A stretch of DNA of 64,000 nt, taken from NCBI GenBank assembly GCA_038534295.1, contig JBCAXA010000002.1, forward strand, positions 124,001 to 188,000, written 5' to 3'. Below are positions 1 to 8,403 of the stretch, in pieces (position 1 is the stretch's first letter; the number at the start of each line of letters is the position of its first letter). The notes beneath the pieces were generated by a model that saw only the letters and a list, made by a program, of their open reading frames with translations, was not told the DNA's origin and did no database searches. The position numbers and the translations under genes are program-made. This DNA comes from JBCAXA01 sp038534295 (GTDB lineage Bacteria > Pseudomonadota > Gammaproteobacteria > Steroidobacterales > Woeseiaceae).

Positions 1-140
1 CGCCTCGTTGGCACCGTATACGTCATTTGGATAACCGGCGTCGCTCTTGCTCTGCTGCGCACCGCTTCCCGATGACGCCGCAGTAGATCGGTCCGCGAGT
101 GCTGATTCGGTCGCTAGTAGCCGGGTGCAGCTTCGATCGG

Positions 141-446
141 TTACAGCGTGCCGCACCGAAAGTACATGCGTTGCGAGGACGCGGATGCGGCGCTTCGGGC
201 GATCGACCCTTCAAGGTCGTCTTCGCTTGCGGCAATCGTTTGTCCGTCCCGGCCGATGACGACGAAGCCATCGCCGCCGCAGGACTTGCCCGCTTTCTCC
301 AGGCAATAGTTAAGGCCACGAGCGCACTCGACCCGGTAGGCTAGCGACCCGTCAGCGAGTATGGTTTGGGCCGGACCGGCGCAGGCGGTGAGTAGCGCTA
401 GTACGAACGCGGTAAGGGCAAAGGCGAGAGTCTTTATTGGTTTCAT
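141..446 (-). CDS. Small secreted lipoprotein, unknown function
   Basis: A 101-residue protein. The start at 446 is chosen because the ORF upstream of it has no signal character, while from Met-Lys-Pro-Ile onward there is a charged n-region, a hydrophobic core and a lipobox ending LLTAC (Cys about residue 21). The mature part is short and has a Cys-rich pattern (VECARGLNYC, AGKSCGGDGF), which resembles small uncharacterised proteobacterial lipoproteins with a C-x(n)-C-x(n)-C-GG-GF/Y motif. Nothing supports an enzymatic role. The gene is alone; about 400 bases without a gene separate it from the next, opposite-strand operon. The first 140 bases of the window hold nothing I can support. Confidence 0.6.
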   Translation of the reverse strand: MKPIKTLAFALTAFVLALLTACAGPAQTILADGSLAYRVECARGLNYCLEKAGKSCGGDGFVVIGRDGQTIAASEDDLEGSIARSAASASSQRMYFRCGTL

Positions 447-864
447 GAGTGCTGCTCCAGTAACTTGCGTTTTTGTATCCGTCTTACCGCTTTTAAGCAA
501 GGCCAGCGATAAAACCGTCGATATGCGACCGTTCGAGACGATCGGCAGGCGCTCAGCGGCTCTCATTCAAAGTCGTGCGCCGATGGCCATGCTCAGTCGC
601 ACCGCCGATCACGGCCCGCTGCGATGGCGGCTCACATAGTGTGCCTTGCGTCGTGCATTAACGAGCAGCGTATCGCAGTTGCTCGATGGCGAACGTGACG
701 AAAAAGCTGCGCGGGTCTGTGGTTCAGCGCCCATTTCGAACGGATAGACAATTGCAACTGGCCGATTCGCCCCCATCTTTAGACAGGGGTTAAACTTACG
801 ACAGCAGGCTGTGGCTCTACGTGGATGCCGCGCAGTGATGTTCGCCGTTGCCTAAGGAATTGTG
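447..864. other. Intergenic region without a recognisable gene
   Basis: About 418 bases between two divergently oriented genes. I see no RNA gene, terminator or convincing sigma-70 promoter. Reading frames here are short and of random composition. The region must hold the promoters of both flanking genes. An AAGGA ribosome-binding site at about 854-858 belongs to the rightward gene. Confidence 0.4.
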
Positions 865-1269
865 ATGACACGTTTGCACGCAATGTTCTGTTTCGTTCTT
901 GCGGTGGCGTCGCCCCTCGCGGTCGCCGACGAGTGCAAGCGTTGCGAAAAGAAACTCGAGCTCAGCGAAACCGAGTGGCAATGCCTCGTCGACAAGCTGC
1001 CGGCGCTGGACAACACCAAGCGAAACCTATTCTTCCTCGCGGTGAGTCCCTCGGCCTGCGATGGTTTGTCCGACGATGGGTCACGCGGCAGTGGAACAAA
1101 GCTGCCGCAGACCAACACCTCGGCGGCAACGGTGCTACGCCTTTCACGAGCCCAGGTGGCCTGCCTAACGGACAGGCTGCCGACGGTCAGCGCTGTCGAC
1201 GGCAAGGTGATCTTTGAGTTCTCGACCGCGTGCGCCGGCGAAGCCGCGCCCGCTGACGCGGATGAGTGA
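865..1269 (+). CDS. Small exported protein with an internal duplication
   Basis: A 134-residue protein with a signal peptide (MTRLHAMFCFVLAVASPLAVA) and a mature part starting DECKRC. The body is two similar blocks of about 36 residues. The first is L-E-L-S-E-T-E-W-Q-C-L-V-D-K-L-P and ends in a Phe-rich strand and Ala-Cys. The second is L-R-L-S-R-A-Q-V-A-C-L-T-D-R-L-P and ends VIFEF then Ala-Cys. Each block has two cysteines that could pair. An upstream in-frame GTG at 862 is possible, but ATG 865 sits better behind AAGGA. Its stop overlaps the next gene's ATG (ATGAGTGA), so the two form an operon. No family is recognised. Confidence 0.6.
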   Translation: MTRLHAMFCFVLAVASPLAVADECKRCEKKLELSETEWQCLVDKLPALDNTKRNLFFLAVSPSACDGLSDDGSRGSGTKLPQTNTSAATVLRLSRAQVACLTDRLPTVSAVDGKVIFEFSTACAGEAAPADADE

Positions 1270-1822
1270 CGCCGAATCGGCCGGCTCGAAAAAGGGCGGC
1301 GCGTTTTCTGACTGGTGCAACCGCTGGTTCGATCCCTTATCTAAGCTAGGTCTTGCTGGTGCCGCGGTGTTAGCGGTGCTTCAGTACCTGCAGGTCAACG
1401 ATCTCGAAAAATCCTCGCGGACGTTCGAATACATCGAAGACTTCGAGCGTGGCTCAACGGCGGAGGCGCGCCGATCCTTAAACGCAACCTTGCGCCCCTA
1501 TGTGGACGATTTTATCGAGCTAGAACGTGTCAACGACGGCATTCGACCTGAAGACAGAAAGGAGATTCTGCTAGCCATCATTGAGGACGCCGCCGACGAC
1601 AGTGCCGCCGGCAGCATCGATACGGTCGTCGATTTCTATGAGGGCCTGATGCTGTGTGTCGACGAGCGCCTTTGCGACCGATCCTCGGCTGACAAGTATT
1701 TTTGCTCGGGTAGGGCGCTCGAGTTCTGGGACACCTTCGAGCCCTACGTGCTGTTCCGACGCGAAAACAACGCGTCCTATGCATCCGCGCTGGAAGCGTG
1801 CGCCGGCAAAGCTGGCACCTAG
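1262..1822 (+). CDS. Single-pass membrane protein, unknown function
   Basis: A 186-residue protein. It starts at ATG 1262, inside the end of the preceding gene, so the two are probably translationally coupled; the ORF upstream of that ATG is Pro/Arg-rich and not credible. It has a cytoplasmic Ser/Gly/Lys-rich N-terminus, one transmembrane helix (about residues 29-46, LGLAGAAVLAVLQYLQV), then a helical acidic domain with conserved-looking aromatic residues and four cysteines near the C-terminus. The layout recalls DUF4760-like proteins (one helix plus a soluble helical domain), but I would not assign it. Its operon partner is exported. Confidence 0.6.
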   Translation: MSDAESAGSKKGGAFSDWCNRWFDPLSKLGLAGAAVLAVLQYLQVNDLEKSSRTFEYIEDFERGSTAEARRSLNATLRPYVDDFIELERVNDGIRPEDRKEILLAIIEDAADDSAAGSIDTVVDFYEGLMLCVDERLCDRSSADKYFCSGRALEFWDTFEPYVLFRRENNASYASALEACAGKAGT

Positions 1823-1843
1823 CCGGTCCCGCGCCGCTAGTTC

Positions 1844-3838
1844 CTATGCACCGTAGTACGCGAATGCCGCCCAATAATAGGGGTGAGAGAACGGTACGCT
1901 GTCTTCGGGCATCTCGCTAAGTCTGGCCGTGAGCAGCTCCACCGGCTCGATGTCGGCATCTGCCAGCGTATCCATCTGCTCGATCAGGTAGTCGATAAAG
2001 CGTAACGCTGTGGACGTACGCAGCCACAGTCGGGCACGTTGCAGAGCCTGCACCGGCTCCAGGCCGTCGTCGAGATGCAGGCGCAAGGTTTCGGCCATCA
2101 TGAGCGACGTTGCGGTGTCGCTGACCTTCCACAGCGACGCGATGATGCCGCGCACCCCTTTCGCGAGCAGCAGGTTGGGGATATTCGACGGCTCGATCGT
2201 GAGCTGCTCTGACGACTTGCCTGACTCACAGGCCGATAAGACCATCAATCTCGCGTTCAGCTTGCCGCGGAGCTTGCGAATGGCATCGGCCTTGAGCGAC
2301 TGGCGCTCGCCAAGCGCAAGACCCGACTCGTTGGCTGACGTCCAACCGAACAGCCCGTGCGTTGCCAAGTAGTAGTAGCCGGATTCTGAAACCCGCAGCG
2401 CTTTTAGAAACGCAGGCCCGGATTTGCCCTTGCCAATCTCGGTAGCGGCGCCGTCTGCGAAATGGCCCGTGACCAGCGCGCGTTCTGACTCTGCGCCAGG
2501 GAGGTCTCCAGTCGGGTTGTACATGCCAACGAGTCGGCGTTGTGTCGAGGGGCGTGATCGAACGGCCGCGGCCAGTATTGCCGTGCTCGGCGAATGGCTG
2601 ACCGCGTAGCTTTCCGCGAATGGGTGAGCACCTTTGCTGTCGGCTGCTAGCTGGATCGGCACCGTCGCAAGATCGTCCGGCAGCAGCATGGCGACGCGGG
2701 CGCCAGGCTGCACGCCTGCGCTTTCCAGCGCGTGCGCAAGCGAGGCCGCGTACCGATGCCAGAGCCGCTCACCAATCTTCGGCAGCGCCCGGTGGAAGGT
2801 CTCGCTCATGCTGATCCAGCCGCGGCCGTCATCGGCCGCGTAGGCACCTTCCCATCCGCCGATCTGTCCACGCATAAAAGTTTCGCGCCACAGTGTGCCG
2901 TACCGAATCTGCTCGACGATCTTGTCATCGAGCGCCTGACCATCGGCCTGCGCGAGATAGAGGTTTAGAAATTCCGGTTCGTTAGCGCCGCGCTTCGCGA
3001 TTAAAGCAACTGCGCCGGCCGGGGCAACGGCTACAGCCACCACGGCATCGAAGTACGTGAGACTGTCGATTGCCTGCCGCAGTGCCTTGCTCGTGTTTGG
3101 CACCCTGTTGAAAGCCGGAGTTGCGACGGCCGCATCCGCATAGAGCCGTGCAGCTTCGATATAGGCCCAGGCTTCCGCAAAGTTGCCGAGCTTCGCGGAC
3201 AGGAACGCGCATGACTCAAAAAAGGCCCGGCGCCGGTCGCGGTTCAAAGCTTGGGTGTTCAAGTCGCCGCGCAGTGCCCTTGGCGGCTGCTGCTGCGGCA
3301 ACGCGGTCAGCGCAGCGTTACGCCACAGCTCGGCGCTCTTCGCATCGTCTGCGAGCGCTGCGGCATCGAAGGCATGTCTGGCAATCTCAAAATTCAGGAC
3401 CGTGTTTTTTCCGAAAACGACGAACGCGCTGTCGAGCGAGTGGCGAATGGTGTCGAGCTTCGCTATTCGCTGCGCCCGGTGGTCGTCGAGATCAAATTTT
3501 GCCAGGTGGAAGTGAGCGAGCCCCCAAGCGCCTTCCGAGATTTGTCGGACGGCAGCCGCCGTGTTGGCTTCGAACAACCCCCTTGCATGCTGGCGATCTT
3601 CGTCGGTTTGCCCGAAGAACGGTCCTTCAAGTTCGATGGCGAGCTGTTGTCTCAGTTTTATGAATTCGAACTGATCGCCGCGCCGAGAGGCAGCCTCCAA
3701 TTGGCCTGCAAGCGCATTGATTCTGGCGATCGGGTCGCTCTGTGCGAACGCGCCAAGTGGAGCTGTTGCGGCGGCGGCCGTGGCGGAGACCAGCAGGTCG
3801 CGACGAGACAGGCAACCTGTAGCGTTTGTCTTCGCCAT
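1844..3838 (-). CDS. Tat-exported CHAT-domain (caspase-like) protein
   Basis: A 664-residue protein. The N-terminus has a twin-arginine signal (SRRDLLVSA, then an Ala-rich core ending AFA-Q). Residues of roughly 35-300 are helical with TPR-like character. The C-terminal third is a CHAT domain with the caspase-type dyad: His494 in YYLATHG and Cys537 in LSACESG, followed by the typical GVRGIIASLWKVSDTAT segment. Known CHAT proteins are cysteine peptidases or peptidase-like, often with TPRs. Export by Tat would put this one in the periplasm, folded with or without cofactor. The start is supported by an AGGGAC Shine-Dalgarno. It is monocistronic. The substrate is unknown. Confidence 0.85.
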   Translation of the reverse strand: MAKTNATGCLSRRDLLVSATAAAATAPLGAFAQSDPIARINALAGQLEAASRRGDQFEFIKLRQQLAIELEGPFFGQTDEDRQHARGLFEANTAAAVRQISEGAWGLAHFHLAKFDLDDHRAQRIAKLDTIRHSLDSAFVVFGKNTVLNFEIARHAFDAAALADDAKSAELWRNAALTALPQQQPPRALRGDLNTQALNRDRRRAFFESCAFLSAKLGNFAEAWAYIEAARLYADAAVATPAFNRVPNTSKALRQAIDSLTYFDAVVAVAVAPAGAVALIAKRGANEPEFLNLYLAQADGQALDDKIVEQIRYGTLWRETFMRGQIGGWEGAYAADDGRGWISMSETFHRALPKIGERLWHRYAASLAHALESAGVQPGARVAMLLPDDLATVPIQLAADSKGAHPFAESYAVSHSPSTAILAAAVRSRPSTQRRLVGMYNPTGDLPGAESERALVTGHFADGAATEIGKGKSGPAFLKALRVSESGYYYLATHGLFGWTSANESGLALGERQSLKADAIRKLRGKLNARLMVLSACESGKSSEQLTIEPSNIPNLLLAKGVRGIIASLWKVSDTATSLMMAETLRLHLDDGLEPVQALQRARLWLRTSTALRFIDYLIEQMDTLADADIEPVELLTARLSEMPEDSVPFSHPYYWAAFAYYGA

Positions 3839-4071
3839 AGTCCCTGCTCGTAGACGCTAAGCGTTCATGCTAGACGATCTGCGCGACGCTTGGAAAGTCA
3901 GTGCCATGTCGCGGCCGCTGCAAACGCGGATGCGCTTGCGAAAATCGGTCGCATTGGCCAGGCGATCTCGTGGCCGTCATGGCTTGACAGAGGTCGGTCG
4001 CCTCGGTCGTTTGCATCGTTGATTCGATGCGCTACAGATCGCTTTGCGGAAGGCAACTTCGGTGCTGGACC

Positions 4072-5583
4072 TTAGTCACTTTCGCCGACCGCGAAAGGCG
4101 GCAGGCGATTTGACCGGACCGCGTCGAGGTCAACGTCGTCGATCGATCCTTGGTCGATGAAGGTCGCCATGATTTCGGGCAGTCCGTCAAAGTTTGCCGC
4201 CGAATGGGAGCCGCCGGTGAATACGATGTGCCTGCCATTGGGTAGTCCCGGCAGCATAGCGTTGGCGCCTTCAGGCGGTGTCGCCGGATCCAAAGCGCCG
4301 GATACGAGCAGGACCGGAACGTCGCTGACCAACGGTGCGAACAGGTCGTCGGGCGCCTCACCGTGCGGCCAGAATTCGGCGACTTCGAGGAAGCTACGCG
4401 CGAGGGTGTCGCCGATGAGGGTATCGTCAGCGTCCGCGCGTATAGCGGCTTCGTTCAAACGTGAAGCGTCTTCCGTGGCGATCACCGAGAATGTCATGCC
4501 GCCATAAAGCTGGGTCGAGTAGACCGCGGGTATTTGCGACAGAAACGCTGCCCAGCTCGAGAAATCGCCGGCGTGCGCATCGCTAATCAGCGCCGGCAGG
4601 CCAACGAATCCGTATGTGTTCATCATCTGCACACGAATTCCGAACGCAAAGTTTCCGCGTGTCACCTGAAATGTGGACGGTGCACCCGTTTGTGGGTGCG
4701 TAATGTCGACACTGACAGGTGCTTGCTCGAGGCGTGCAAGCACGTCATGCAATTGCGTGCGAAGCTCGGGGAACGCATCGTTGCACGCTGGATCTGCGGT
4801 GCACAGATCGAATAGCAGCTCGAGCGAGCGCTGCGGCTTACTGCCATAGGACAAGGCGATGTTGTCACCGGGCGGACTAACCGCTTTCAGCACTGCCGAA
4901 CGCGCGTGTTCGCCGAAACGTTTGAGGTAATACTGCGCTACGCGTGTTCCGTATGATGTGCCATACAGGTTGATCCGCTGCGCCTGTAGGGCACTGCGAA
5001 CAGCATCGAGGTCGAACGCTGCGTCGGCGGTCGTGTAGCGAGCCAGATCGGCAAGCTCGCTCAGTCTGGGTAACGCGGCACGTCCCCATGCCGGCGGCAA
5101 ATTGACGTCGGTACGCGCATAGAGCAGCTCGGCACTCGGCTGGAGCAGCAGTGGGTTTGAGCCGCCGGTGCCACGCTGATCGACGAGTACCACATCGCGA
5201 TGCTTGCGAACCGGTGCAAAAAACTCTGCGAAAAACCCGCGTAAGTTTGGTGCGGCGATTGCCGACTGTCCGGGTCCGCCCGGAATCACGAGCAGCGGGT
5301 CCGGCTGTCGGCTGTCGCCCGTCGCCGCCAGCACCATGATGCGTATGGGGATCTGCCGTCCGTCAGCGACGCGACGGTCTTCGGGCACCATCAGTTCGCG
5401 GCAATACACCTCACCGCCAATGTCATGCTCCGGGCAGTCGATCGAGCTGAGACTGGATGCCGCGCCAGACGGTGGTTCGCTGCAGCTCGCCAAGAGCCCC
5501 GCGAGTGCTGCCCACAATGCGAGGCCCGATGTGCGCCTGTGATTGACCGCAACGCGTTTATCGAAGCGACCCATCCCGAACAA
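4072..5583 (-). CDS. Alpha/beta hydrolase, tripeptidyl aminopeptidase-like (S33)
   Basis: About 500 residues. The N-terminal hydrophobic stretch ends LLASC, so it is probably a lipoprotein. Family marks are the VIPGGPGQS oxyanion loop, VDQRGTGGSNP, the nucleophile elbow GTSYGTR (Ser about 210), an acid residue in GALDPATPP and His in GGSHSAAN near the end. These are the features of secreted proline iminopeptidase/tripeptidyl aminopeptidase-type S33 peptidases with a C-terminal TAP-like domain. A second Met three codons in is an equally possible start. It lies directly after the cyclophilin gene on the same strand (no spacer), which suggests co-transcription with ppiB and prmC. Confidence 0.85.
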   Translation of the reverse strand: MFGMGRFDKRVAVNHRRTSGLALWAALAGLLASCSEPPSGAASSLSSIDCPEHDIGGEVYCRELMVPEDRRVADGRQIPIRIMVLAATGDSRQPDPLLVIPGGPGQSAIAAPNLRGFFAEFFAPVRKHRDVVLVDQRGTGGSNPLLLQPSAELLYARTDVNLPPAWGRAALPRLSELADLARYTTADAAFDLDAVRSALQAQRINLYGTSYGTRVAQYYLKRFGEHARSAVLKAVSPPGDNIALSYGSKPQRSLELLFDLCTADPACNDAFPELRTQLHDVLARLEQAPVSVDITHPQTGAPSTFQVTRGNFAFGIRVQMMNTYGFVGLPALISDAHAGDFSSWAAFLSQIPAVYSTQLYGGMTFSVIATEDASRLNEAAIRADADDTLIGDTLARSFLEVAEFWPHGEAPDDLFAPLVSDVPVLLVSGALDPATPPEGANAMLPGLPNGRHIVFTGGSHSAANFDGLPEIMATFIDQGSIDDVDLDAVRSNRLPPFAVGESD

Positions 5584-6066
5584 TCAATCGGCCGCGGCGC
5601 TTTGGATCTCGACGGTCTCCAAAGGTACGTCCTGATGCATGCCACGATTGCCGGTAGCCACGGCGGCGATTTTGTCGACGACATCCATACCGTCGGTTAC
5701 TCGGCCGAACACCGCATAGCCGAAATCGCGTCCGCCGTGATCGAGAAAACCATTGTCGTTTAGATTGATGAAGAATTGTGCCGTTGCGCTGTGAATCTCG
5801 TTGGTGCGCGCCATCGCGAGCGTTCCGCGCAAATTCTTTAGACCATTGTTCGCTTCGTTCTTGATCGGGTCGCGGGTGTCCGGTTGCGCCATGTCCGCCG
5901 TAAAGCCGCCCCCCTGAATCATGAAATTCGGTATGACGCGATGAAAAATCGTGCCGTCGTAAAAGCCGTCGGTCACGTATTGACGAAAGTTCTCGCTGCT
6001 GATCGGTGCTTCGTCATCGAACAGCTCGATCGTCATTGCGCCAAGGTTGGTTGTCAGTGTGATCAT
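5584..6066 (-). CDS. ppiB: Cyclophilin-type peptidyl-prolyl isomerase
   Basis: A 160-residue single-domain cyclophilin without a signal peptide, so cytoplasmic. The catalytic core is intact: FHRVIPNFMIQGG, the AMART segment, AQFFIN and the FGYAVFGRVTDGMDVVDKI strand. It catalyses cis-trans isomerisation of X-Pro bonds. Its ATG overlaps the prmC stop by four bases (ATGA), so translation is coupled. Confidence 0.93.
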   Translation of the reverse strand: MITLTTNLGAMTIELFDDEAPISSENFRQYVTDGFYDGTIFHRVIPNFMIQGGGFTADMAQPDTRDPIKNEANNGLKNLRGTLAMARTNEIHSATAQFFINLNDNGFLDHGGRDFGYAVFGRVTDGMDVVDKIAAVATGNRGMHQDVPLETVEIQSAAAD

Positions 6067-6917
6067 GATTCGCTGTTCTCCACGGTTATTTCGGTAAATC
6101 GATCCAGACCGGATAAATCGGTGTAGCAGCGCACGACCGTCATGCCGTGTGCCCGCGCCAACACGCTGACGGCGTACGCCTGGTCATGGCCATGCTCGAG
6201 CAGCAGTCGCCCGCCCGGATAAAGCGCATCGGGTGCGCCGGCCGTAATGGCTTGCAGCGCATCGAGGCCATCAATCCCGGCCTCAAGCGCCTCGTTCGGT
6301 TCAAACGTCAGCGCCGGGTCCGCCAAATAAGGGCTCGATGTCGCCACATACGGCGGGTTCGAGACGACAATGTCAAAGCGCTGACCTGGCACGGTCGAGA
6401 ACCAGCTGCCGAGCCGAAATTCGATGTTGCCAGCCTTTAGCCGGTGCGCGTTAGCCTTCGCGACCTCGAGTGCATCTGCACTGACGTCGGTAGCGACGAC
6501 CACCGCGTTTGGTCGCGCTTTGGCAATGGACAGGCCAATAACGCCGCTGCCAGTGCCAAGGTCCAGGAGCTGGAAAGGTTGCTCGGGCTCGGTCAACGTG
6601 AGGACGCGCTCGACGATGAGTTCGGTTTCGGGGCGCGGGATCAGCGTATGCCGATTCACCCGGAATCGATGCCGGTAGAACTCGCGCTCGCCGGTCAGAT
6701 AGGCGAGCGGCTCACCACGCAATCGTCGGGCAATCAGTGCTGCGAAATTTCGTTCTTGCAGCGGCGCCAGGATTCGCTCCGGATGCGTAAACAACCAAAC
6801 GCGGTCTTTGCCGATGACATGAGCGAGCAATAGTTCGGCGTCGAGACCCGCACTATCGCTGTGCCTGGCAAGTTGCCGCGACGCGAGCCGCGCCGCTTGA
6901 TTGAGAGTGGCTGCCAT
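6063..6917 (-). CDS. prmC: Release factor glutamine methyltransferase PrmC
   Basis: A 284-residue class I SAM methyltransferase that N5-methylates the Gln of the GGQ motif in RF1 and RF2. Seen: N-terminal helical domain, the SAM loop LDLGTGSGVIGLS, and the diagnostic NPPY motif (Asn about 187) in VVSNPPYVA. I choose ATG 6917 (MAATLNQAARLA); an in-frame TTG at 6971 would add 18 residues. In most gammaproteobacteria prmC follows prfA in one operon. Here prfA ends at 12339, more than 5 kb away, with sulfur amino-acid genes between. Confidence 0.93.
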   Translation of the reverse strand: MAATLNQAARLASRQLARHSDSAGLDAELLLAHVIGKDRVWLFTHPERILAPLQERNFAALIARRLRGEPLAYLTGEREFYRHRFRVNRHTLIPRPETELIVERVLTLTEPEQPFQLLDLGTGSGVIGLSIAKARPNAVVVATDVSADALEVAKANAHRLKAGNIEFRLGSWFSTVPGQRFDIVVSNPPYVATSSPYLADPALTFEPNEALEAGIDGLDALQAITAGAPDALYPGGRLLLEHGHDQAYAVSVLARAHGMTVVRCYTDLSGLDRFTEITVENSES

Positions 6918-7005
6918 TGCCAAGTTGGGAAGGTTCCTTCGAGACTCCGATTCTATCTGGATGACGTACAATGTGCGCTCGTAATTATTCCGGCCGGGCG
7001 CGTCG

Positions 7006-8397
7006 ATGCAGGTCTACGGCAACATACTCGACATGGTCGGGCGGAGCCCCATGCTCGAGATCAAGCGGCTCGACACCGGGCCATGCCGCCTATTTCTGAA
7101 ACTAGAACTGATGAATCCCGGCGGTTCGATCAAGGATCGGATCGCAATGTCGATGATTGAGGAGGCGGAACGGCGCGGCGATCTGAAGCCCGGCGCGACG
7201 ATCGTCGAAGCAACTGCTGGCAATACCGGTTTGGGACTTGCGCTGGTAGCGGCACAGAAAAATTATCGGTTGATCCTGGTTATTCCCGACAAAATGAGCC
7301 AGGAGAAGATATTCAATCTACGCGCCATGGGTGCGGAGGTCGTGCTGACACGCTCGGACGTAGCCAAAGGGCACCCTGAGTACTATCAGGATCTGGGCCA
7401 GCGTATTGCCGACGAGACCGGCGCGTATTTCATCAACCAATTTGGCAATCCTGACAATCCCCTCGCGCACCAGCGCACGACGGCGCCGGAAATCGACGAG
7501 CAAATGGACGGTGACTTGGATGCGATCGTTGTCGGCGTGGGCTCAAGCGGCACCGTGACCGGACTGGCGCGCTATTTTCGCGAGCGCGACAAGCCGGTTG
7601 ATCTGATACTGGCCGACCCGGAAGGCTCCGTGTTGGCCGACTACATCAATAAGGGTGAGCTTGGCAGCAAGGGCAGCTGGTTAGTCGAGGGAATTGGCGA
7701 GGATTTTATCCCCGACATCAGCGATTTTTCATCGGTGACCAAAGCTTACACGGTGAGCGATCGGGAATCGTTTGCCGCTGCACGCGAATTGCTGCGCACC
7801 GAGGGTCTATTGGCTGGTTCGTCCTCGGGGACCCTGCTAGTGGCGGCGCTGCGCTATTGCCGCGAGCAAACCGAACCCAAACGGGTCGTCGCTTTTGCCT
7901 GTGACACCGGCAACAAGTATTTGTCGAAGCTCTATAACGACTATTGGCTCGAAGACCAAGGTCTGGTCGACGCGGATACGGCGGGCGATCTCACCGATCT
8001 GATCGGCCGTCGTCACGACCGCCGCGCGACGATCACCGTCGGGCCCAACGATGTCCTGACAACAGCACACAATCGCTTGCGCAATGCCGGTATATCGCAG
8101 CTACCGGTTATGGAGGACGGCGCGTTGGTCGGCGTGCTGACTGAAGACAACATCATTCGCTTCGCATTCGGCCATCCCGAGTTGCTCAACTCGCCCGTTC
8201 GGGACGCCATGCAGGCGACCTTTGTGCGCCTGCAGCGCGATGAGTCCGTCAACAATCTCGTGGCCTTGCTGCAGGTGCGTACCTGCGCAGCCATTCTCGA
8301 CGGCGAGACCTTCCTCGGCCTCGTTACTCGCTCCGATGTGCTGAATTATCTGCGCAAACAAATGAGCGGCTCTGCCGCACCCGTACCGGTACCCTGA
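7006..8397 (+). CDS. cbs: Cystathionine beta-synthase
   Basis: A 463-residue fold-type II PLP enzyme with a C-terminal pair of CBS domains, the classic cystathionine beta-synthase layout. The PLP lysine is K43 in NPGGSIKDR; the phosphate loop is GSSGT and the substrate loop TAGNTG. The CBS pair occupies about residues 335-455. It condenses serine (or O-acetylserine) with homocysteine. The next gene, six bases downstream, is a cystathionine lyase/synthase-type enzyme, so the two together read as a reverse transsulfuration operon making cysteine from homocysteine. It diverges from prmC. Pyridoxal chemistry is certain; the exact acceptor is inference. Confidence 0.9.
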   Translation: MQVYGNILDMVGRSPMLEIKRLDTGPCRLFLKLELMNPGGSIKDRIAMSMIEEAERRGDLKPGATIVEATAGNTGLGLALVAAQKNYRLILVIPDKMSQEKIFNLRAMGAEVVLTRSDVAKGHPEYYQDLGQRIADETGAYFINQFGNPDNPLAHQRTTAPEIDEQMDGDLDAIVVGVGSSGTVTGLARYFRERDKPVDLILADPEGSVLADYINKGELGSKGSWLVEGIGEDFIPDISDFSSVTKAYTVSDRESFAAARELLRTEGLLAGSSSGTLLVAALRYCREQTEPKRVVAFACDTGNKYLSKLYNDYWLEDQGLVDADTAGDLTDLIGRRHDRRATITVGPNDVLTTAHNRLRNAGISQLPVMEDGALVGVLTEDNIIRFAFGHPELLNSPVRDAMQATFVRLQRDESVNNLVALLQVRTCAAILDGETFLGLVTRSDVLNYLRKQMSGSAAPVPVP

Positions 8398-8403
8398 GAC
8401 ACC

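Noticed and set aside
1..140. Possible gene entering at the left edge
   Set aside because: An ATG on the minus strand at 26 would leave only eight codons in the window; nothing can be assigned.
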